Source: an uncultured Lachnospiraceae bacterium
GTDB taxonomy: Bacteria > Bacillota > Clostridia > Lachnospirales > Lachnospiraceae
DNA: 64,000 nucleotides
Direction of reading: 5' to 3'
Assembly (NCBI GenBank): GCA_910579935.1
Contig: CAJTVQ010000001.1
Location: 62,001 to 126,000 of the forward strand
The notes under the pieces are model-generated. The model saw nothing but the letters and a program-made list of their open reading frames with translations, was not told the DNA's origin and made no database searches. Both the position numbers and the translations under genes were made by a program. Positions within the stretch are counted from its first letter, which is position 1. Each line of letters begins with the position of its first letter. Below are positions 17,463-24,587 of this stretch, piece by piece.

Positions 17463-18179
17463 TTAAACCGCATTATAATGCCTTTCCCCGAATATTCCGG
17501 TTCCAACACGTACATAAGTGGCGCCCTCTTCTACTGCCACGTTATAATCACCTGTCATACCCATCGACAAAACGCTCATGCTAATATTATCAATGTTTTC
17601 GCGGTTTATGTCAACAGATAATTGGTACAAGTCTGTAAAGTATTGTCTGTTTTTTTCGGGATTTTCCACATAAGGCGCAATTGTCATCAGTCCCTCGACC
17701 CGAATCGACGGTAAATGGGCAATTTCTTTTACCAATTTAAAAGTCTCTTCCCGTGTCGTACCGAATTTGGTTTCTTCCGCAGCAATATTGACCTCCACCA
17801 GTATATGTGCGGTCACGTTTTTCTTCTGCGCTTCTTTGCTGATTTCCTCCGCCAGCCGCAGGGAATCCACACTATGAATCAGGTAAACCTTGTCAATGAT
17901 ATACTTTACTTTATTCCTTTGAAGATGTCCGATCATATGCCACTTGATATCTTTTGGGAGCTGTTCGTATTTGTCCACCAGTTCCTGCACTTTATTTTCG
18001 CCAAAATGCCTGCATCCGCAGTCATAGGCTTCCTGCAGCATGGAAACAGGTTTTGTTTTGCTGACTGCGATCAAAGTTACGTCTTCTGTCTTCCGCCCGG
18101 AATTTTTACAGGCTCTTTGGATATTTTCCTCTATCTCATGAATATTCTGACCGATTTGGCTGTTTCTGTCTTTTATCAT
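17463..18179 (-). CDS. YggS-family pyridoxal phosphate homeostasis protein
   Basis: A 238-residue PLP-binding TIM-barrel protein. The PLP lysine is in LIAVSKTKPV, followed by HFGENKVQEL, KWHMIGHLQRNK, and near the end LSMGMTGDYNVAVEEGATYVRVGTGIFG. Members keep free PLP in balance rather than catalysing a known reaction. It sits directly upstream of sepF, as in many Gram-positives. Confidence 0.93.
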   Translation of the reverse strand: MIKDRNSQIGQNIHEIEENIQRACKNSGRKTEDVTLIAVSKTKPVSMLQEAYDCGCRHFGENKVQELVDKYEQLPKDIKWHMIGHLQRNKVKYIIDKVYLIHSVDSLRLAEEISKEAQKKNVTAHILVEVNIAAEETKFGTTREETFKLVKEIAHLPSIRVEGLMTIAPYVENPEKNRQYFTDLYQLSVDINRENIDNISMSVLSMGMTGDYNVAVEEGATYVRVGTGIFGERHYNAV

Positions 18180-18205
18180 AAATTTTTTCCCATACCTTTC
18201 CGAAA

Positions 18206-19603
18206 TTACCTGTGAATCAATTCATCCTCACTGACTGTAGAGGCATCCAGTACAATATAGTCATACACGTTCAGTCCGTATGCCGTATTGGACTGGACAA
18301 TGGAATATTCGTCATTGTTATATAGAATATTGACCTGCTTAAAATCGGCATAGCCCTTATTGATATTATAAACTCCTATTAAACTGTCCCGCTTGCTGAC
18401 TGCGTATTTATCTACGGAATCCGGTTTTACGAGATAGTCTCCGATCCGGAGCGTGGCATCATCAAGATAATATTCTTCTTCGGTCTCATTATATATGGTA
18501 GTTTCCACAAACTCCGTTGTAGCCGTGCCGTCTTCCAGATAGGTTTCGCGTAAGACACCATAACTGCCGCTGTTTCCCCCTTTCGTTACATAATCTTTTG
18601 GAATAATAAAGAATTCCTTTTCTACCACGGATGAATTAGGAATCTTAAGTCCGGTTTCATCTTCCAGAATCAGTTCGATATCTACAAAACGGTCATTGCA
18701 GAACGTGATCATGGAATTGGTAAAGGTCAGTTTTACAAAAATATCCCCGTCCGCATTGGTAAAGGATTCCACCTGTCCCCAGGAAGTTTCCTGATTTTTC
18801 AAAAAACGTACCTTCACATACTCTGCTTCCAGCAATTCCGCTTCTCTTTCTTCATCCACCTGAATGACTAATGACCAGTCTTCGCTGGTAGACAATTTAT
18901 AAACAGGACTTCCAAGGCCGATCAGTGCATTGCCAAGAAACTGCTCTTTCTCGTAATCCTTCGGATTCATCAGCTCCGCTGTCATATCCTCTAAAGTCAG
19001 TTCCTCATAACCGTCCATGGAATAAATGACGATTCCTGACCTTGGCGCAGTACACTGTTTTACCAGGCCCGAAAGTTCCGATGACTGAATGGAATCAATG
19101 TTTTCCAGTATACTGTAATTAGAAAGTTTCAATACCATTCCTTCCATATCATATTTGAAATCGTATACACTGGTAAAGTTACGGCTGTCAAAACTGTTTG
19201 CAAAACCAACGATCTCTGTTTTTAATTCATTCAGATCCGTATCGGATAAAGTATTTTCCCCAGTGGAATCCGCCGCGATATAATCCGCCAGCTTGCCGGT
19301 TTCGTCAACTGCATAAACCAGATCCCCAACAGCTACTTTTGCTCCTTCCCGCGCAAAATAGTTTGCATACCCGGCATCTGTCGCTTCGATTATTATCTCA
19401 TCCCTGAGAGCTACAGCCTTATAGATATTGTTCGTGGATAAAGAACCTGCCGTTACTTCATACCATATGATATGCCTTGAAGTGAAATACATAAAGACAC
19501 AGATAATGATATAAACAAATATTACCGCAAAAATAATCATTCCGATATTGAGATTCAACGGTTTTCTGTATTTGGTTATCTTATTGGAATTCTGGTCTGC
19601 CAA
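18206..19603 (-). CDS. HlyD-family-like membrane adaptor protein
   Basis: A 465-residue protein with a polar N-terminus of about 20 residues, one membrane helix (IGMIIFAVIFVYIIICVFM) and a large extracytoplasmic part. A lipoyl/barrel-sandwich half (GAKVAVGDLVYAVDETGKLA) precedes a coiled region and a second half (TAPRSGIVIYSMDGYE). This resembles membrane-fusion adaptors. No partner ABC transporter is encoded nearby. Its position upstream of yggS–sepF suggests a cell-envelope or division role, which is inference. Confidence 0.7.
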   Translation of the reverse strand: MADQNSNKITKYRKPLNLNIGMIIFAVIFVYIIICVFMYFTSRHIIWYEVTAGSLSTNNIYKAVALRDEIIIEATDAGYANYFAREGAKVAVGDLVYAVDETGKLADYIAADSTGENTLSDTDLNELKTEIVGFANSFDSRNFTSVYDFKYDMEGMVLKLSNYSILENIDSIQSSELSGLVKQCTAPRSGIVIYSMDGYEELTLEDMTAELMNPKDYEKEQFLGNALIGLGSPVYKLSTSEDWSLVIQVDEEREAELLEAEYVKVRFLKNQETSWGQVESFTNADGDIFVKLTFTNSMITFCNDRFVDIELILEDETGLKIPNSSVVEKEFFIIPKDYVTKGGNSGSYGVLRETYLEDGTATTEFVETTIYNETEEEYYLDDATLRIGDYLVKPDSVDKYAVSKRDSLIGVYNINKGYADFKQVNILYNNDEYSIVQSNTAYGLNVYDYIVLDASTVSEDELIHR

Positions 19604-19628
19604 TACATAAACCTCCTGCCATCATAAG

Positions 19629-19656
19629 AAAGACCCCGGCTGTATCCGAGGCCTTT
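19629..19656 (-). terminator. Terminator after the P-loop protein gene
   Basis: An 11-bp stem (19629–19639 with 19646–19656) with two G·U pairs and a six-base loop, followed on the minus strand by a short T-rich stretch. Confidence 0.6.
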
Positions 19657-19687
19657 GCTTGCGTTGCGTGCACGCTCTATCGCTATA

Positions 19688-20107
19688 CTAAAGAGATACG
19701 ATAACTTTTGATTTCAACTCATCGGACAACTCCGCTTCATCAAGGGAAACACTCAAAATGAAATCAATTCCGAAAGCTTCTCCAATTTTTTCCAACTTTG
19801 CTACTACCGGAGCAATATCTCCGTTCTCTAAACAGGCAATCTTTAAAAAGCTGTCAAAGTACATCTGCTGCAAATCGTGATCCTGGGAAATGATTCCGCA
19901 GATAAAACCTAAAAATTCATCACTGTTCGTAACCAGATAATCCGATACATTAATCAGTCTTACTTTGTTGTTCAGTTCAAACATATGCTTTGTGCTTTTA
20001 TCCAGGTATGTAATATTTCCTGATGCGGTTTTTACCTCAGCATTTACTTTGTCCAGTAAATGTTTCGTTTTGCCTTTTCCTTTTTTTCCAGCTATTAATT
20101 GAACCAT
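19688..20107 (-). CDS. Small P-loop protein of unknown function
   Basis: A 139-residue soluble protein whose N-terminus LIAGKKGKGKTKHLLDKVN is a clear Walker A-like loop. No obvious Walker B or other motor motif follows, and the C-terminal half is acidic and helical. I believe similar proteins in Clostridia are sometimes labelled PilT-like, but nothing here supports a pilus motor. It is flanked by the HlyD-like and dacF genes and ends at a terminator. Confidence 0.65.
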   Translation of the reverse strand: MVQLIAGKKGKGKTKHLLDKVNAEVKTASGNITYLDKSTKHMFELNNKVRLINVSDYLVTNSDEFLGFICGIISQDHDLQQMYFDSFLKIACLENGDIAPVVAKLEKIGEAFGIDFILSVSLDEAELSDELKSKVIVSL

Positions 20108-20208
20108 TGGTGAACCCTCCTAAAGTAAATTCGGTCTGAAAATTTTAGTTTGTGAATAAAAGATAGACCTGATTTTATTATAGTTTATATTACCCTAAAA
20201 AACAACTG

Positions 20209-21198
20209 CTAATTCTTTATTTCCTCTAATAAATCTGTCATCCCGTCATACAATGTCTCCCTGCTTTCAGAGCGCATGATGATGGAAATATAAGATTTTC
20301 CTGCCGAATCCCTGCTTAAAAGAATCAGGCAGCGTCCTGCCGCACTGGTTGTTCCGGTTTTTCCTCCGATGACGGTGATCGTATCCGGGGCACTTTCATT
20401 TCCCTGTAAGTAAAGATTGGAATTATTGACGGAAATCTCTTTTTCACCGCCGTTTCTATCATGGTAAACCGTCGTATAACTCGGCATGTGGATGATTTCG
20501 CTGATCAGGGAATAATCCAGCGCCGCATTAAAGATCAAATACATATCATAGGCCGTTACATAGTGATCCTCTTCCGTCAGTCCGTGAGGATTTACAAAAT
20601 TGGAATTGGTCGCACCTAAAGCCATTGCCTCTTTATTCATCAAAGTGCAGAATTCCTCCACGGAACCGCTCACCCCTTCTGCGATCAATATGGCCGCATC
20701 GTTGGCCGAATTGATGAGCAGAATGTGGAGCGCCTGTGTCAGAGTCATCTGGTCGCCTTCCTTGAGACCACATACCTGCGCCCCCGATTCGGTAATCTTC
20801 ACATTTGCCGATGCGGTCAGCATCATATCAGGCGAACCGTATTTTAAAGCGACCAAAGCCGTCATCAGTTTTGTCAGACTGGCCGGCGCCAGTTTTTCAT
20901 GTACATTTTTTGCGTAAATCGTCTGATTATTGTCCAAACAGAAAAGCGCGGCAGCCTCTGACTGGGACATATCCACATCCGTCCCGTCGGACACATCCTT
21001 GTCAACGACACAAAGTTCTTTTGCAAAAGGTTCCGCCATATCAGCGCTTTCCGCCGGTGAATCCAGCCGGTAACTGCTGACCGGATAATCCGGTGAATAT
21101 GCCATTTCATAAGTTTTGCCTCCGCATCCTGTCAGGATACACCCGATGAAGAACGCCCATGCAAAGATACAGAAAATTTTATTATTTATACATTTCAC
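20209..21198 (-). CDS. D-alanyl-D-alanine carboxypeptidase (S11 family)
   Basis: A 329-residue penicillin-binding protein of the DacF/PBP5 type. The N-terminus has a signal peptide with a possible lipobox (ILTGC). The active-site motifs are SLTK in KLAPASLTKLMTALVAL, SAN in LINSANDAAILIAEG, and KTG in GGKTGTTSAAGRC. It trims D-alanine from peptidoglycan stem peptides. The C-terminal beta domain and amphipathic anchor of longer PBP5 proteins are absent. Its start overlaps the end of mgsA by 17 bases. Confidence 0.9.
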   Translation of the reverse strand: MKCINNKIFCIFAWAFFIGCILTGCGGKTYEMAYSPDYPVSSYRLDSPAESADMAEPFAKELCVVDKDVSDGTDVDMSQSEAAALFCLDNNQTIYAKNVHEKLAPASLTKLMTALVALKYGSPDMMLTASANVKITESGAQVCGLKEGDQMTLTQALHILLINSANDAAILIAEGVSGSVEEFCTLMNKEAMALGATNSNFVNPHGLTEEDHYVTAYDMYLIFNAALDYSLISEIIHMPSYTTVYHDRNGGEKEISVNNSNLYLQGNESAPDTITVIGGKTGTTSAAGRCLILLSRDSAGKSYISIIMRSESRETLYDGMTDLLEEIKN

Positions 21199-21577
21199 GC
21201 CACTCTAAGTCTCCTCTGTCCAGAGATTTGATCAACAGTTCCGCAGATGCCAGATTCGTCGCCAGGGGAATATTATACATATCACATAAGCGCATGATAT
21301 TGTTTACACCCGGCTCATGGGATTTTGGAGCTAACGGATCCTGTAAGAAAATGACAAGGTCGATATCATTGGACTCAATCTGTGCACACAACTGTTGTTC
21401 TCCGCCCAAATGTCCGGCAAGATATTTATAAACATTTAAATTGGTCACTTCTTCTATCAGTCTCCCGGTTGTTCCTGTGGCAAATAATGAGTTTTTGCTC
21501 AAAATCCCTTTGTAGGCAATACAGAAATTCTGCATCAGCTTTTTTTTGGCATCATGTGCAATCAGTGCAATATTCAT
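21182..21577 (-). CDS. mgsA: Methylglyoxal synthase
   Basis: A 131-residue MgsA, converting dihydroxyacetone phosphate to methylglyoxal and phosphate. Motifs are IALIAHDAKK at the N-terminus, TGTTGR for phosphate binding, AGHLGGEQQL, the region DLVIFLQDPL with the catalytic aspartate, and CDMYNIPLATNLASAE near the end. It lies between rodA and the carboxypeptidase gene, a known Clostridia arrangement. Confidence 0.94.
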   Translation of the reverse strand: MNIALIAHDAKKKLMQNFCIAYKGILSKNSLFATGTTGRLIEEVTNLNVYKYLAGHLGGEQQLCAQIESNDIDLVIFLQDPLAPKSHEPGVNNIMRLCDMYNIPLATNLASAELLIKSLDRGDLEWREMYK

Positions 21578-21595
21578 CGTCGTACCCTCTCTTAT

Positions 21596-22708
21596 CTAGT
21601 AATATTTTTTGCATTGCAGCCCAACATTCAATACGAAGCCGATCCCGATATACAAGCTGACCAGGGAAGTCAGCCCATAACTTACAAACGGAAGTGTCAC
21701 ACCCGTATTCGGAAGCAGCATCGTAGTCACCCCAATATTCAGAAATCCCTGAAAACCTATAAGACCTGCCATCCCCGCCGCAATAATGCTTCCGGCTAAA
21801 TCTTTTGCCCGGTGTGCAATGAAAAGACATTCCAAAGCGATCAGTATCACCAGAATAATTACCGCACAGGAACCGATAAAGCCGAATTCTTCACCTATCA
21901 CGGCAAAAATGAAATCGGTCTGCGGTTCGGAGATGAAATTGCCGTTCTTTACGGAACTGATTTCATTCGTATTATACCCTTTCCCATGCAGCTGTCCGGA
22001 GCCGATCGCCATAATGGAATTCAGCTGCTGGTATGCTTCTGCGTTGGCATATTGTTCCGGATTCAGAAAGGCAAGGATACGCGTCTGCTGATAGGATTTT
22101 ATCAGCGTCTGATCCGGCTGTATAATAATACTGAACAGAATGATCGCCGTAGGAATAAAAACTGCCAGTATGCCGGCCACCAGCTTCCAGCTCACGCCTC
22201 CAACGAACATGATCACACAGAACATGACCGCGACAACAATCGTTGTGGACAGGTTCGGCTGCTCATAGATCAGATAAAGCGATGGCAGGATGAAAATACA
22301 GCACAAGGCAATATACTTAAAGGTATTCAGTTTTTCCTTATGTTTCATTATAAACTGTGCATAAAAGAGAATCAACAAAATTTTTGCAAGTTCTGACGGT
22401 TGGAACCGGATTCCGAACAAAGTAATCCAGCGCTGGGCATTATTGGAGGTCTCTCCGAATTGGTACACCAGCCCCAAAAGCCCAATATTGCCCAGATAGA
22501 ACAGCCAATACAGTTTCAGGAGTACGGAATAATCGAACAGCGAGATCACAAGCATCAGGAAGGCGCCGAAAATAAATCCCATGACCTGCGTCCGCTGCAG
22601 GGATTCATCGGCAGCGCTTCCCACTGCAAAAATACCGATCACCGTAAGCGCTGCTACCAGTATAATCAACTTAAAATCATAATCCCGTACTCTGTATTGT
22701 TTTAACAT
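21596..22708 (-). CDS. rodA: Rod-shape peptidoglycan glycosyltransferase RodA
   Basis: A 370-residue SEDS protein with about ten membrane helices. Key segments are RWITLFGIRFQPSELAKI (the conserved periplasmic QPSE motif), GKGYNTNEISSVKNGNFISE with the catalytic-loop pattern, DFIFAVIGEEFGFIG, and LPFVSYGLTSLVSLYIGIG. SEDS proteins polymerise lipid II together with a class B PBP. The neighbouring PBP2, min and mre genes favour RodA over FtsW or SpoVE. Confidence 0.9.
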   Translation of the reverse strand: MLKQYRVRDYDFKLIILVAALTVIGIFAVGSAADESLQRTQVMGFIFGAFLMLVISLFDYSVLLKLYWLFYLGNIGLLGLVYQFGETSNNAQRWITLFGIRFQPSELAKILLILFYAQFIMKHKEKLNTFKYIALCCIFILPSLYLIYEQPNLSTTIVVAVMFCVIMFVGGVSWKLVAGILAVFIPTAIILFSIIIQPDQTLIKSYQQTRILAFLNPEQYANAEAYQQLNSIMAIGSGQLHGKGYNTNEISSVKNGNFISEPQTDFIFAVIGEEFGFIGSCAVIILVILIALECLFIAHRAKDLAGSIIAAGMAGLIGFQGFLNIGVTTMLLPNTGVTLPFVSYGLTSLVSLYIGIGFVLNVGLQCKKYY

Positions 22709-22748
22709 TTTTTATCCTTTCATGTCAGATCATCCGTTTTCCGCCGGC

Positions 22749-23015
22749 TCAGAGTTTATTCAGATCCAAAATCGGAATATTGGCATATAAGGCAGGCGTT
22801 TTCCCCATACCTTTCGTTCCTGTTTTTGTAATCTGGATTTCCATGCTCTGGGCATCTATCTTCATGTATTTCGATATCACTTTTGCGATATCTGTTTTTA
22901 TCATTTCCATCATTTCGGGAGAACAGTTCACCCGGTCGGATATGAGCAGTATCTTTAGTCTGTCTTTTGCAATTTCTTTAGAACTTTTTTTCTTAAAAAA
23001 ATTTGCGAATCCCAT
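22749..23015 (-). CDS. minE: Cell division topological specificity factor MinE
   Basis: An 88-residue MinE. The N-terminal membrane-targeting segment MGFANFFKKKSSKEIAKDRL is followed by LKILLISDRVNCSPEMMEMI, which stimulates the MinD ATPase, and a C-terminal dimer domain with MEIQITKTG. The ATG at 23015 follows GGGGAGG by about nine bases. A frame 18 codons longer runs into minD's spacer and is not used. MinE implies an oscillating Min system. Confidence 0.92.
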   Translation of the reverse strand: MGFANFFKKKSSKEIAKDRLKILLISDRVNCSPEMMEMIKTDIAKVISKYMKIDAQSMEIQITKTGTKGMGKTPALYANIPILDLNKL

Positions 23016-23032
23016 ACTCGAAACCTCCCCTC

Positions 23033-23824
23033 CTAATTTTTGTGAAATATACCCGTCACTCTTGTCCAAAAAGATATGGTTCTTTCAAAGTCGATAAACG
23101 GTATTTCTTTCCCCAGTACCCGCTCGCAGATGTTCTGATATGCCCTGCCTGCCATGGTGCTGTTTCCCACAAGAGGTTCCCCCTGATTTGTTGCAATTAC
23201 CACATTTTCATCATCCGGTACAACGCCGATCAGCGGAATGGACAGGATGTCCACTACGTCTGCGGCCGTCATCATCTCTCCCCTCTTTACCATATCGTAG
23301 CGGAGCCGGTTGATGATAAGGTCAATTTTTTTAAATTCATTTGCTTCCAGCAGCCCTATGATGCGGTCCGCATCCCGTATGGCAGATACTTCCGGCGTAG
23401 TGACCACTAAAGCCCTGTCCGCGCCTGCGATCGCATTCTGGAATCCCTGCTCGATCCCCGCCGGACAGTCCAGGATAATGTAGTCAAACTGTTCCTTCAG
23501 CTGCCCTATCATTTTTACCATCTGCGGCGGCGTCACTGCGGACTTGTCCCGCGTTTGTGCTGAAGGCATCAGATACAGGCTCTGATGGCGCTTGTCCTTG
23601 ATCAGTGCCTGTTTGACACGGCACTTTCCTTCGATCACATCCACCAGATTATAGACGATCCTGTTTTCCAGTCCCATGACCACATCCAGATTCCGAAGGC
23701 CGATATCCGTATCGATCAGGACAACCCTTTTTCCCATTGCTGCTAAACCAGTACCAACATTTGCTGAAGTAGTAGTTTTTCCTACTCCGCCTTTCCCTGA
23801 CGTGACGACAATTACTTCACTCAT
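23033..23824 (-). CDS. minD: Septum site-determining ATPase MinD
   Basis: A 263-residue ParA/MinD ATPase. The deviant Walker A is SGKGGVGKTT at the N-terminus, with switch I DIGLRNLDVVMGLENR and Walker B YIILDCPAGIEQGF. It recruits MinC and MinE to the membrane. The extreme C-terminus (SFWTRVTGIFHKN) is amphipathic and is the expected membrane-targeting helix. Confidence 0.96.
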   Translation of the reverse strand: MSEVIVVTSGKGGVGKTTTSANVGTGLAAMGKRVVLIDTDIGLRNLDVVMGLENRIVYNLVDVIEGKCRVKQALIKDKRHQSLYLMPSAQTRDKSAVTPPQMVKMIGQLKEQFDYIILDCPAGIEQGFQNAIAGADRALVVTTPEVSAIRDADRIIGLLEANEFKKIDLIINRLRYDMVKRGEMMTAADVVDILSIPLIGVVPDDENVVIATNQGEPLVGNSTMAGRAYQNICERVLGKEIPFIDFERTISFWTRVTGIFHKN

Positions 23825-23872
23825 ATATCTGCCTCCTTGAGAATTTTTGTCTGCCGTCCCCTGAAAAGCCGC

Positions 23873-24547
23873 CTATAAAGGCAGATCATTCAGTAATTCT
23901 TTGGTAATGGGTTCCATCACAACCTGATTCTCTTTCACGTATGCTATTTTCGGCTGTACTTTCGGCCTTATCGACCATTTTGTCGGTTTGGAATTTTTAT
24001 ATTTGAAATCACCGATCTGTAATCTTTCCGGTGACATTTCAAGCGCAGCCACATAGTGCCCTTCGCTGCCATTCCCCCCTGCATAGGCTTTTCCGAACAG
24101 TCCCCCCAAAATCACGATATCCTTGGTGGAAATGATGGCGCTGCCCGGATATACGTCGCCCAACACCACGATACTGGATTCGGTTTCAAGTACCTGTCCG
24201 TTCTTCAAGGTCCCGCGGTAGAACTGTCCGTCATTTCCTTCCTCTTTATGACGGTCTAACTGCTGTATTGCCTTCAAGTAATTCTGATTTGTTTCCTCAT
24301 CCTTACCAACCAGGCATACGATATGTAAATCGGAGTTTTCGCAGATGACATTCAATATCATCCGCTCTTCTTCATCCGACAGGGGTCTTCCCTCAAATGA
24401 GATTGCCATTTTGGCATCCTTAAAAAAATTGCTGGATTCCCGAAATTTGAATGCCACCTCCCCAAGGAGTTCCTCGAAAGGAATCTCCCCGTTTAAATAA
24501 ACGGAAATCCCGTTTTGGAAACTTTTTATGATCACCATGTTTTTCAT
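23873..24547 (-). CDS. minC: Septum site-determining protein MinC
   Basis: A 224-residue MinC. The N-terminal FtsZ-binding domain (SFQNGISVYLNGEIPFEELL to ENSDLHIVCLVG) is joined to the C-terminal beta-helix with the hallmark RGTLKNGQVLETESSIVVLG and DVYPGSAIISTKDIVILG, where MinD binds. GAAGGAG lies about nine bases before the ATG. It is first of the minCDE trio, directly downstream of the PBP2 gene. Confidence 0.93.
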   Translation of the reverse strand: MKNMVIIKSFQNGISVYLNGEIPFEELLGEVAFKFRESSNFFKDAKMAISFEGRPLSDEEERMILNVICENSDLHIVCLVGKDEETNQNYLKAIQQLDRHKEEGNDGQFYRGTLKNGQVLETESSIVVLGDVYPGSAIISTKDIVILGGLFGKAYAGGNGSEGHYVAALEMSPERLQIGDFKYKNSKPTKWSIRPKVQPKIAYVKENQVVMEPITKELLNDLPL

Positions 24548-24587
24548 GTGTATCTGCTCCTTCTCTATGGCTTCGCTTCAGCTGAAC